Below are positions 6,829 to 13,917 of a stretch of DNA of 17,925 nucleotides, piece by piece. The DNA lies in NCBI GenBank assembly GCA_964537555.1, contig CAZIAD010000059.1:1-17925 (forward strand). The letters are read 5' to 3'. A program made the translations under genes and the position numbers. The stretch's first letter is position 1. The number at the start of each line of letters is the position of its first letter. The notes beneath the pieces are model-generated. The model was not told the DNA's origin and made no database searches. It saw only the letters and a program-made list of their open reading frames with translations. The stretch comes from CAYRWR01 sp964537555. GTDB taxonomy: Bacteria; Spirochaetota; Brevinematia; Brevinematales; CAYRWR01.

Positions 6829-8541
6829 ATGAATAAGATTTTTGAATGGCTTTTTAATGACATAACCCTTGACCTTTATAAACAAAAAGAATTTCAAAAA
6901 ATGATCCGTTTCTTTATACTGATGTTTCTGATTGTATATATTCTTATAGATATTTTATGTGTTATTATGGGCTGGAACACTAATCTGTTCAGTTCGCTGA
7001 TCGGGACAGGGCTTACTCTGACTGCGGGGCTATTATTCCATTATAGACATATCGGGACATCCATCTTTGTGATATTTGTGAGTTTGTTTTTTTCAGCAAC
7101 ATACAGCCTGGTCGTAGGTGCAGGCCTGCATGATGTGGCCGTCTCAGTCTACCTGATCATCATTGCCATGGCCAGCCTTATTCTTAAGATCAGAGGATAT
7201 ATCATAATCTACTTTCTCACTATCTTCACACTGGTAGGGATCGCCTGCCTGACTTATCAGGGAACTATTAAAGTTTTAACTCCTGAAGATATTTTCGGAG
7301 ACATGGTGGTCCTTATTTTTATAGTGACTGTATTTTCCATAATCATGAGGATACTGGCCAATAATATCAAATTCTACCAGAAAGAAAATGTATCAAAAGA
7401 GATAGTGATACGGGAAAAAGACCGGGAGATACAGCTTAGTCAGGAAAAGATCCACTACCTATATGATCATCTCCAGGATATCTATTTTGAATGTGATATG
7501 GATGGAAAATTAAGGACCGTCAGTCCCCAGATCGCCACCATCCTGCAATATCCACCGGCCAAACTCTATTACAGGCCGGTCAAAAACCTTCTGGCCCAAC
7601 CCCGTCAGCTCAGAGAGATGTTACGGATCTTAGTGATCTCCGGTAAAGTCACAAATTTCGAGCTCAATATCCTGGCCCGGGATAATACCCGACATACCAT
7701 GCTGATCAATGCTTCTTATATCCGCAGCAGCAGGGACAAGCAGATCATTGCAGGGACTGCTGAAGATATCAGTGATAAAAAGGAATTCAATGAAAAGATA
7801 CAGCAGCTCCAAAAACTGGACTCACTGGGAAAAATGGCCGGTACTATGGCCCATGACTTTAATAACCTTATCACAGTGATTGGAGTAAATACTGAGATCC
7901 TAATAAAAAAACTGAGTACCCATGCCTCCTCAGATTATCATGAAAATCTGGAGACGATAATGGAGGCTACTAAAAAAGCGGCAGGCATTACACGCCAGGT
8001 CCTGGATTTCAGCCGGAGCAGGGAAGTGCAACTAGCATCGATGGATATAAATACTATTGTCAATGACTTTCTCCTCTTTAGCCGAGATATACTACCCCAT
8101 GAGATTAAAGTAGAGGCCCAATTGCAATCCGGCCTACCCTTCATAAGAGCAGATAAAAACCAGATGGAACAGGTCCTCATGAACCTGATCATTAATGCCC
8201 GGGATGCGATCCTGGAAAAGGAAAACAGAAATAAAAATGACAAGATAGTGATATGTACTAAAAACACTCATATTATGGCAAATATGCCCCTGACTCATCT
8301 CAACCTGGCTAAAGGTGAGTACATCATCTTGTCTGTAAAAGACAGTGGCATAGGTATCGACGCGGAAAAAACCCGGCATATTTTTGAACCATTTTATTCC
8401 ACCAAAGGCTCCGGTGGGACCGGCCTGGGGCTGTCATCAGTATATGGAATAGTCCGTCAGCATGGAGGAGACATCATGGTAGATTCACATCCCGGCCAGG
8501 GGACTACCTTTCAGATATACTGGCCAGTGATCAGGGATTGA
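6829..8541 (+). CDS. Six-helix PAS sensor histidine kinase
   Basis: A 570-residue inner-membrane sensor kinase. About six hydrophobic helices fill residues 24-178. A short charged coil leads to a PAS domain (about 205-315), then a HisKA domain with the phospho-acceptor motif AGTMAHDFNNLI (H342). The HATPase domain follows, with N-box MNLIINARDAI (N456), G1 box DSGIGID (D505-G509) and G2 box GGTGLGLSS (530-536). The AHDFNN form is usual in kinases whose receiver is elsewhere or fused; no receiver domain is present at the C-terminus and no response regulator lies nearby, so the partner is unknown. The short periplasmic loops suggest sensing within the membrane or by PAS. AAGGA at 6818-6822 supports the ATG. 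Confidence 0.93.
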   Translation: MNKIFEWLFNDITLDLYKQKEFQKMIRFFILMFLIVYILIDILCVIMGWNTNLFSSLIGTGLTLTAGLLFHYRHIGTSIFVIFVSLFFSATYSLVVGAGLHDVAVSVYLIIIAMASLILKIRGYIIIYFLTIFTLVGIACLTYQGTIKVLTPEDIFGDMVVLIFIVTVFSIIMRILANNIKFYQKENVSKEIVIREKDREIQLSQEKIHYLYDHLQDIYFECDMDGKLRTVSPQIATILQYPPAKLYYRPVKNLLAQPRQLREMLRILVISGKVTNFELNILARDNTRHTMLINASYIRSSRDKQIIAGTAEDISDKKEFNEKIQQLQKLDSLGKMAGTMAHDFNNLITVIGVNTEILIKKLSTHASSDYHENLETIMEATKKAAGITRQVLDFSRSREVQLASMDINTIVNDFLLFSRDILPHEIKVEAQLQSGLPFIRADKNQMEQVLMNLIINARDAILEKENRNKNDKIVICTKNTHIMANMPLTHLNLAKGEYIILSVKDSGIGIDAEKTRHIFEPFYSTKGSGGTGLGLSSVYGIVRQHGGDIMVDSHPGQGTTFQIYWPVIRD

Positions 8542-8543
8542 TC

Positions 8544-8795
8544 ATGGCCTGGGTCTATATATTACGCTGTAAAGATAACACCCTGTATACCGGATGTACC
8601 ACCGACCTGGAACGGCGTATCCGTCAGCATGAGTCTGGCAAGGGTGCAAAATATACCCGGGGCAGGGCACCTCTTCATCTGGTATATTCGGAGCAATATG
8701 AGACTCTATCCCAGGCCCAGAAGAGAGAAAAAGTGATCCAGAGCCTGGACCGCAGTCAGAAACTGGATCTTATTGAAAATCATCCACCCAAATAA
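8544..8795 (+). CDS. GIY-YIG domain small protein (UPF0213/YhbQ type)
   Basis: An 83-residue protein made of a single GIY-YIG nuclease fold. Y5 in VYILRC and Y15-T-G17 are the two halves of the signature (YIL and YTG). R25 and H29 (ERRIRQH) and E62 (KREKVIQ) sit where the catalytic Arg, His and metal-binding Glu are expected. Stand-alone proteins of this type are linked in the literature to DNA processing or repair; the exact substrate is unclear. A TTG at 8538 would overlap the kinase stop, but AGGGA at 8533-8537 stands 6 bases before the ATG at 8544 and directly abuts the TTG, so ATG is chosen. It follows the kinase by 2 bases and should share its mRNA. Confidence 0.88.
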   Translation: MAWVYILRCKDNTLYTGCTTDLERRIRQHESGKGAKYTRGRAPLHLVYSEQYETLSQAQKREKVIQSLDRSQKLDLIENHPPK

Positions 8796-8826
8796 AAAAC
8801 TGCCCCTGAATAAAGAGGCAGTTTTT
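8796..8826. terminator. Bidirectional intrinsic terminator
   Basis: AAAAACTGCC on the left pairs with GGCAGTTTTT on the right around a 12-base loop. The A run on one side and T run on the other make it usable in both directions. It lies between the GIY-YIG gene (rightward) and the 47-residue leftward gene. Confidence 0.85.
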
Positions 8827-8850
8827 CAATTCATAAAATATTAAAGACTC

Positions 8851-8994
8851 TCAGTGAGTCAGCTCTTCCAGAAGATCCCGTAACTCCCCTTCTGAAGTAC
8901 GGGTGTAGAGGTAGCGTGTATCCATGAAATCAAACTTCTCCAAAGGATCGCCCAGGTTAAAAAACTCTTCCATTTCCATAGTTATCATCGACAT
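8851..8994 (-). CDS. Unrecognised small acidic protein (47 residues)
   Basis: A leftward frame from ATG at 8994 to TGA at 8851. The product begins MSMITMEMEEFFNLG and ends LRDLLEELTH; it is acidic, has no membrane helix and no cysteine motif. A longer frame starts at 9051, but GGGGAG (minus strand, 9005-9000) stands 5 bases before the ATG at 8994, which makes the short form the better choice. A promoter at 9051-9023 and a bidirectional terminator at 8796-8826 frame it as an independent transcription unit. I do not recognise the family. The full set of signals makes it likely to be translated. Confidence 0.6.
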   Translation of the reverse strand: MSMITMEMEEFFNLGDPLEKFDFMDTRYLYTRTSEGELRDLLEELTH

Positions 8995-9022
8995 AGAGAC
9001 TCCCCTTTTTTTATGATAAATA

Positions 9023-9051
9023 ATCCTAAGGGGATTGAACATATCCGTCAA
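9023..9051 (-). promoter_or_regulatory. Promoter of the 47-residue gene
   Basis: On the minus strand TTGACG (9051-9046) and TAGGAT (9028-9023) are 17 bases apart. The expected start near 9016 gives a leader of about 22 bases carrying the GGGGAG ribosome site. Confidence 0.55.
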
Positions 9052-9059
9052 AATTAATT

Positions 9060-9285
9060 TTTAAATCAGTGCCAAACCCTGTGCGTAACATTGCACTATG
9101 CGCACATACGTCCATTCCCAGGAAACTATAGATTTCACCTTAAACGCGTAATTATCCCCAGCCCGGCTTTAACACCCTACAGGGTCAGGCCGCACCATAT
9201 TAATAGCAGAAAAGGCAAGTATCTTTTTGAGAGTTGCACTTCAAAAAGGAACACCAGGATCAGAATCGGCCTAAGCTAATTTTTT
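9060..9285. other. Hairpin-rich spacer without a convincing gene
   Basis: No supported gene here; the rightward frame at 9091-9279 has no ribosome site. Three inverted repeats stand out: TGTGCG/CGCACA (9080-9085 and 9101-9106, with inner CAT/ATG pairing), ACCCT/AGGGT (9174-9178 and 9181-9185), and the perfect 8-bp CTTTTTGA/TCAAAAAG (9223-9230 and 9241-9248). A T8 run follows at 9280-9287 without a clear preceding stem. On the minus strand a frame reading MVRPDPVGC, then TAA, then SRAGDNYAFKVKS, looks protein-like but is interrupted. It could be a repeat element, a decayed gene or a structured RNA. Confidence 0.4.
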
Positions 9286-9792
9286 TTATCTTGGGAACCC
9301 TAACAAGGGCAGCAATTCCTGGCACCACTGGCGGCATATATCACCGGCTGCCTGTTCAGACATGCGTAATGGGTCTAAGAAGCTCTTTTGTCCTATCAGT
9401 TCAGCTCCCGGAGCCAGAGCGATCATCTCTTCAAAAGTCCGGCCTTCTTTACCGGCATAGCAGCAGAACAATATCAGTTTCTTATTAAAAAAAGAAAGAT
9501 CTGACATAAGGCTTCTCATGGGAGGAGTCATACTGGAATTCCATACCGGTGTTCCCAGTACAATCACATCATAATCCTTTAAATTGACGGCTAAGGGTAG
9601 TAGTTTAGGCTTTTCTTTAAAAAAAACCTGCTTTCCTCCCCAGAAGTACTTCATAAAACCCTTCTGTCTGTATTCATGGATGGGCTCTATAGCTGCTATA
9701 TCTGCTTCCAATCCCTCGCTGATCTGCTCCGCAATAAAGCGGGTATTTCCGTCCAGTGAATAATAGATAACCAGTATCCGTTTATCAGCCAT
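9286..9792 (-). CDS. Flavodoxin-like protein
   Basis: A 168-residue flavodoxin-fold protein expected to bind FMN and carry electrons in the cytoplasm. The phosphate-binding loop is YYSLDGNTRFIAEQI near residues 10-24, the form used by flavodoxins after the first strand. LGTPVWNSSMTPPMRSLMSD and CCYAGKEGRTFEEM form the loops around the flavin ring. It is slightly longer than short-chain flavodoxins and resembles flavodoxin-family quinone or protoporphyrin-type reductases, so an enzymatic role is possible. The frame extends 7 codons upstream, but AAGGAGG (9804-9798, minus strand) stands 5 bases before the ATG at 9792, so that start is used. It has its own promoter with a palindrome over the -10. 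Confidence 0.88.
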   Translation of the reverse strand: MADKRILVIYYSLDGNTRFIAEQISEGLEADIAAIEPIHEYRQKGFMKYFWGGKQVFFKEKPKLLPLAVNLKDYDVIVLGTPVWNSSMTPPMRSLMSDLSFFNKKLILFCCYAGKEGRTFEEMIALAPGAELIGQKSFLDPLRMSEQAAGDICRQWCQELLPLLGFPR

Positions 9793-9814
9793 CTTTTCCT
9801 CCTTTTGATGCATA

Positions 9815-9842
9815 ATTATAGATTCTATAAATCAGTCTGCAA
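9815..9842 (-). promoter_or_regulatory. Flavodoxin promoter with overlapping palindrome
   Basis: On the minus strand a perfect TATAAT (9820-9815) follows a weak TTGCAG (9842-9837) after 16 bases. The 15-base palindrome TTATAGATTCTATAA (9816-9830, 7-1-7) overlaps the -10, where a repressor would block polymerase. The regulator is unknown. Confidence 0.55.
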
Positions 9843-9901
9843 TAGGGGAATACACTCAATTGCAGGATTTTAGCTGGGGGTTTTCACTTATTTTTAAAAG
9901 C

Positions 9902-10786
9902 TTAAGAATATTTTTGAGCCAGGTTAAATAATTCCAGCCGATTTTTGACCTCACACTTCTGATAGATATTGTAGATATGGTTTTCAACAGTCTTAAAGGA
10001 GATAAATAAAAGTTCTGATATCTCTTTATTGCTTTTTCCCTGTACCAGAAGAGAAATGATCTCCTGTTCCCGGGGACTGATGGAAAAACTCCGGATAAAA
10101 TCCTGATTAAGCACCCCATTTTCCAGGAGTCTGGCCTGAAAATACATATTAATCATAAATAATATACTAAGGAGGCAAAGCAGTGAATAATAGACAGGCA
10201 AGGCCCACAGATCCTGACCCGCCCCCAGCCGTTCACCCAGAGAATAATCAGCAATCTGCCAGACTATATACACCGCACTAATGACTATAAAGATCCTGAT
10301 CCCTTTCTGCAGACGTATGTCATGCAATGTATTTATTTTTTTCAGGACATAGATCACTCCGGCCAGAGAATAGCCCATTTGCAAAACGATCAGAGACCAT
10401 GTCCAGATTTTATTTCCCGACTGGATCGTATACATGACTGAGAGTAAAAGAGCTATCACAAAAACTGACCAGCTTAATGTAGTAAATCTTCTGTTAGAGG
10501 GAAGAGAAAGTAAATTTCTGATAAAAAACGGAAATACCAGGAAAAACAACACCCCCCCGCTCAGGCCCACATAGTTTATCCATTCCGGGGATTGATCCAG
10601 ATGTAAAAGCCTGAAATAGCTGTCTAAAAACATGGTAATAAAAAACAAAGTCAATGAGAGTAAAAAGAGAAAAAAACTGATCAATCTATGTTCTTTAAAC
10701 TTTATAAAAAACAAAAGACTCAGGCTTAAGGCACTGAAACCCATATTGAGGGCTAAAAACAGCAGAAATATCTCTAAATGTTGCAC
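9902..10786 (-). CDS. Seven-helix membrane LuxR-family regulator
   Basis: A 294-residue protein with about seven hydrophobic segments between residues 4 and 215 and a C-terminal LuxR/GerE helix-turn-helix (about 233-292). The latter includes SPREQEIISLLVQGKSNKEI and FKTVENHIYNIYQ, the DNA-contacting helix. It would be a one-component regulator held in the membrane with its DNA-binding domain in the cytoplasm. There is no receiver or phosphorylation domain. The start is GTG at 10786: AGAGG (10796-10792, minus strand) is 5 bases upstream. It lies just upstream of the flavodoxin gene in the same direction, separated by 109 bases containing the flavodoxin promoter, so it could regulate that gene, but this is only a neighbourhood argument. 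Confidence 0.88.
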   Translation of the reverse strand: MQHLEIFLLFLALNMGFSALSLSLLFFIKFKEHRLISFFLFLLSLTLFFITMFLDSYFRLLHLDQSPEWINYVGLSGGVLFFLVFPFFIRNLLSLPSNRRFTTLSWSVFVIALLLSVMYTIQSGNKIWTWSLIVLQMGYSLAGVIYVLKKINTLHDIRLQKGIRIFIVISAVYIVWQIADYSLGERLGAGQDLWALPVYYSLLCLLSILFMINMYFQARLLENGVLNQDFIRSFSISPREQEIISLLVQGKSNKEISELLFISFKTVENHIYNIYQKCEVKNRLELFNLAQKYS

Positions 10787-10818
10787 TTATACCTCTTTTC
10801 ATGACGTATTATTGTAGA

Positions 10819-10848
10819 ATAGTATCCTGAAAAAGGAAAATTGTTCAA
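10819..10848 (-). promoter_or_regulatory. Promoter of the membrane LuxR gene
   Basis: On the minus strand TTGAAC (10848-10843) and TACTAT (10824-10819) with an 18-base spacer, about 33 bases upstream of the GTG start. Confidence 0.5.
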
Positions 10849-10895
10849 GCTTATATAATAATAATGACGATTTTGCAAATTTTTGAAATTAAGTG

Positions 10896-10923
10896 TTTAC
10901 TTTTCTGAAATTTAATTTAAAAT
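10896..10923 (+). promoter_or_regulatory. Promoter of the RtcB-like gene
   Basis: TTTACT (10896-10901) and TAAAAT (10918-10923) with a 16-base spacer in AT-rich DNA. The expected leader of about 44 bases holds a small hairpin, GGCGA/TCGCC (10944-10948 and 10952-10956), ahead of the GGAG ribosome site at 10965-10968. Confidence 0.5.
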
Positions 10924-10973
10924 ATGAGTAATAAAAAAATTCCGGCGAATTTCGCCTGTATTTCGGAGATTTA

Positions 10974-12404
10974 ATGGAACTGAACCAACTGTACCGTGTC
11001 AGTGATTTTGAATGGAGCATACCTAAGACTGGGACTATGAATGTCGACGCCATGATCATCGGAACTGAAGGTATTATCCAGGATATGGATAAAAAGGTCA
11101 TCCAGAACATTGAGTACATCTCCTCATTGCCAGGCATAGTGGACAAACTCATAGTACTCCCTGATGTAAGCGTAGATTCCATTTTTCCCCATGGTTTTGT
11201 AGTGGCCTTTGACCTGGAAGAAGGGGTGTTGATCCCTCAGGCAGTGGGCCATGATATCAACTGCGGTATCCGTACTGTGACTACCAATCTGATCTTTCAG
11301 GATATAGAAAAAAAAGGGGAAACCCTCACCAAAGAGCTGTTCAAAGCTATTCCCAGTGGAGAAAATGCACGAGGCAAGGTCAGTTATACTATCAAGGACC
11401 TCAAAGAGATCCTGGAACAGGGCGCCCGCTGGATGATTGAAAACAAAGGTATGGGTAAAGAAGATGATCTGGAAAACATCGAAGATAACGGTGAGATAAT
11501 CGGTGCCCATTCTGACAGTATCCCTGAAGAAATCCTTAAAAAATATAAATCCCAGCTCGGTACTATCGGGGGCGGCAATCATTTTGTGGAAATACAGATC
11601 GTCGATGAAGTATTTGACATAGAGCGGGCCCGTGTATTCGGACTCTTTAAGAACCAGGTGATTATCACCTTTCATTCCGGTTCCTTAGGCCTGGGAAAAG
11701 AGGTAATGGAATATTATGAGCCCCTGTTTAGAGCCCAGGCCAAAAAGCTCAAGATGAGTACCCCTCATAAAGACCTGACTCCCCTGCCCATAGGGGACCC
11801 ACTCAGCCAGCAATTTTTACAGGCTATGTGGGCTACGTCCAATTTTGCTTTTGCCAATCGCCAGATCATCAGCCACAACATACACCAGGTATTTAACGAA
11901 GTCATCAAAGACGTCGATACCAATGTGATGTATGATCTGGGCCATAATATGATCAAGGAAGAATTTCACCAGATCGGGACCACTAAACGCAAGATCATGG
12001 TACACCGGCGGGGCGCAACCCGCAACTTCCCCGGTAAGAGGCCTGAAGTATCGATGACCTACCGGGTCACAGGCCAGCCTGTCATAGTAGCCGGATCCAT
12101 GGGACATCATTCCTATGTACTTGCCGGCAGCGACCTGTCTCTGACCAAGACTCTGGGATCAGGAGTGCAGGGTGCGGGACGTAAAGTACCCGAAGATAAA
12201 GCCATGAAAATGTTTAAAGTAGAAGATGTCATGCAGGAGCTGAAAGATTTTGGAGTCTATCTCAAGACCAAAAACAAAGAGCATATCCCCGCTGAAGCAC
12301 CGGGTGCCTATAAAGACATCGAACAGGTCATAAAGTCCATCACCAAGGCCAATCTGGCTACACGGGTAGCCCGTCTTAAGCCCATCGGTGTCATCAAAGG
12401 CTGA
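10974..12404 (+). CDS. RtcB-family protein lacking the canonical guanylylated histidine
   Basis: A 476-residue RtcB-family protein, full length from IPKTGTMNV to IGVIKG. RtcB joins 2',3'-cyclic-phosphate or 3'-phosphate RNA ends to 5'-OH ends using Mn2+ and GTP, through a GMP-histidine intermediate. The metal site is complete: D94 and C97 in GHDINCG, N202-H203 and E206 in GGGNHFVE, H234 in FHSGS, and H324 in YDLGHN, matching C98, H203, H234 and H329 of the Pyrococcus enzyme. The HGAGR nucleophile motif, however, reads VQGAGR (Q399, codon CAG). The HTGSRG arginine is Leu238, the usual PDGH/PDVH motif is PDVS (S66), and the GSMGT loop is GSMGHH (H378-H379). It is therefore a paralogue that probably cannot perform ordinary guanylylation. 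It is monocistronic; no archease gene is nearby. GGAG is 5 bases before the ATG. Confidence 0.9.
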   Translation: MELNQLYRVSDFEWSIPKTGTMNVDAMIIGTEGIIQDMDKKVIQNIEYISSLPGIVDKLIVLPDVSVDSIFPHGFVVAFDLEEGVLIPQAVGHDINCGIRTVTTNLIFQDIEKKGETLTKELFKAIPSGENARGKVSYTIKDLKEILEQGARWMIENKGMGKEDDLENIEDNGEIIGAHSDSIPEEILKKYKSQLGTIGGGNHFVEIQIVDEVFDIERARVFGLFKNQVIITFHSGSLGLGKEVMEYYEPLFRAQAKKLKMSTPHKDLTPLPIGDPLSQQFLQAMWATSNFAFANRQIISHNIHQVFNEVIKDVDTNVMYDLGHNMIKEEFHQIGTTKRKIMVHRRGATRNFPGKRPEVSMTYRVTGQPVIVAGSMGHHSYVLAGSDLSLTKTLGSGVQGAGRKVPEDKAMKMFKVEDVMQELKDFGVYLKTKNKEHIPAEAPGAYKDIEQVIKSITKANLATRVARLKPIGVIKG

Positions 12405-12462
12405 TGGCCCCGGTATAATTATTCCCTTTAACAGTAGATCCTGGTTTTGATTTGCAGTGTTT

Positions 12463-13809
12463 TTATTTATAGGCCGGGATAGGTTTGGGGCGCATTGCAT
12501 CCACAAAGGCCTTACCCGTGATCTCTTCTACGGAGTTAAAAGTAAACATGGCCCTGTCATCTTTGGCCAGGGGATCAAAGGAATAGATCCGGATCCGGGC
12601 CCGTGAAGCTTTATGTTTCTGTAAGAGGTCGATACATTCCACACTGTCATCATAGGTCATAGGAGAGAGGTGACGATTGACAATATTGGCATGTTCATCA
12701 TCTATAAAAATAAAGAAATTTTCTTTGGAAACAATAGTGACATCACTTTTCAGCTGCAGAGACTGAATGATAAACTGCTCTGATTGTATGACTTCCTGGT
12801 CATAGATATTTTTCAGATAGACATTATTGAGGACTTCTTTATACTTATCCACACTGGCCTTAACATCCCGGAAATTCGGCCTTTCCAGGTAAATAGAGTG
12901 CAACAGCAATATTGCAGGGTACATCCGGCGCATTTTGTCCATGGCCTGGGCCATGCTGTATTTTATTTCGTAGACTTCATTTTCCTTTAGCATGGATTCA
13001 AAATTGATGAATGTCTTTACCGCTGACTGGATCTCATTTTTCAGTATGAGAGCATAGAGCAGCATGTCCAGATTTTTGAGCATACGGGCATGATCTGCCA
13101 GAATGACATCATGGACCAGCAGGGATTCAAATGTCTCAATCGCTTCCAGATAGTTCTTTTGCTCTATGAACACTTCACCCAGTAACTCTTTAGCTTCCAG
13201 AAATATTCCTTCAGGGACTTCTGCATGCTTGATGATCTCTCTTAATTGTCTGCCTGCTTCTATATACTGGTTGAGTTTCATGACTACTTTTACCAGCTTT
13301 AATCGGGCCGTAAAATCATTGGCTTTACTTAAGAGGACCTTCTCCAGCTGGATTTTGGCCCGGGAGAAGTTTTTATTCATATAATAGATATCAGAAGTAT
13401 TCATCAGTGCATCATAATGATCTTTCTGAGTCTGAAGGATCAGCTCGTAATATCCCAGGGCTTTGTCAATCATATTTGCTTCAAAGCAAAGATTAGCTAC
13501 TTTTACCCTGATATCAAAACTCTGCTTATAATTTGAAGCGGAGAGCTGCAATAAAGATTTTTCATAGGATTCTATGGCCTGCTTAAACTGGCCCTTACCT
13601 TCCAGAATCTGTGCCATATAAAAGCGCTGTTTAAAGGGGGACAGGGCCTTGGCAGCATCCTGAATGGCTTTTTCAGCTGAATCATATTCTTTATCAGTAA
13701 TCAGTTTTTCAATATCTTCCAGCAATTTATTCTTGGAGATATTGACAAAAAGCACTATGCCGCCTGATATTACCAGGCTGGAAACAAAGATTATGATAAA
13801 TGCTGGCAC
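12463..13809 (-). CDS. Membrane-anchored TPR protein with an unassigned C-terminal domain
   Basis: A 448-residue protein with one N-terminal membrane helix (about residues 3-23), followed by a cytoplasmic series of tetratricopeptide repeats spanning roughly 30-330. Typical pieces are QFKQAIESYEKSL, MIDKALGYYELIL, FSRAKIQLEKVL and NYLEAIETFESLL. TPRs form scaffolds for protein contacts. The last 100 residues, from about KSDVTIVSKENFFIFIDD, look like a separate alpha/beta domain that I do not recognise. The start is GTG at 13809 with AAGGGAG (13824-13818, minus strand) 8 bases upstream. It converges on the RtcB-like gene (58 bases between stops, no clear terminator) and diverges from the MbfA-like gene. 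Confidence 0.8.
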   Translation of the reverse strand: MPAFIIIFVSSLVISGGIVLFVNISKNKLLEDIEKLITDKEYDSAEKAIQDAAKALSPFKQRFYMAQILEGKGQFKQAIESYEKSLLQLSASNYKQSFDIRVKVANLCFEANMIDKALGYYELILQTQKDHYDALMNTSDIYYMNKNFSRAKIQLEKVLLSKANDFTARLKLVKVVMKLNQYIEAGRQLREIIKHAEVPEGIFLEAKELLGEVFIEQKNYLEAIETFESLLVHDVILADHARMLKNLDMLLYALILKNEIQSAVKTFINFESMLKENEVYEIKYSMAQAMDKMRRMYPAILLLHSIYLERPNFRDVKASVDKYKEVLNNVYLKNIYDQEVIQSEQFIIQSLQLKSDVTIVSKENFFIFIDDEHANIVNRHLSPMTYDDSVECIDLLQKHKASRARIRIYSFDPLAKDDRAMFTFNSVEEITGKAFVDAMRPKPIPAYK

Positions 13810-13848
13810 AAAAATGACTCCCTTCCTGTTTTATGACTATGCCTGTAT

Positions 13849-13877
13849 ATTGTAGCCTGAGAAATAAAAAAGCTCAA
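13849..13877 (-). promoter_or_regulatory. Promoter of the TPR gene
   Basis: On the minus strand TTGAGC (13877-13872) and TACAAT (13854-13849) with a 17-base spacer. The -35 lies in the left arm of the inverted repeat shared with the divergent gene. Confidence 0.6.
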
Positions 13878-13917
13878 TGGAAATATACTTTATTCCCGAT
13901 AAAAAGCAATTGAGCTT
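13870..13917. repeat. Inverted repeat between divergent genes
   Basis: AAGCTCAAT (13870-13878) and ATTGAGCTT (13909-13917) are perfect 9-bp inverted copies with 30 bases between. Beyond each arm, going outward, both strands read T-rich sequence ending in TTCTCAG before the -10, so the resemblance extends through both promoters. Confidence 0.75.

Noticed and set aside
9060..9110. Possible sigma-54 promoter or c-di-GMP (GEMM) riboswitch on the minus strand (TTGGCAC, ACGCACAGGG)
   Set aside because: The sigma-54 -12 GC element is missing at the right spacing, and the GEMM conserved GCAAACC and receptor parts are absent.
9091..9279. Rightward open frame in the hairpin-rich spacer
   Set aside because: No ribosome site, no recognisable protein features; kept as part of an unexplained spacer.
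11124..11675. Minus-strand open frame of 183 codons opposite the RtcB-like gene
   Set aside because: Mirror of a strongly conserved coding region, with no domain or expression signals.
13870..13917. Inverted repeat read as a transcription terminator
   Set aside because: It lies between two divergent gene starts, its loop is 30 bases, and both arms fit -35 elements better.
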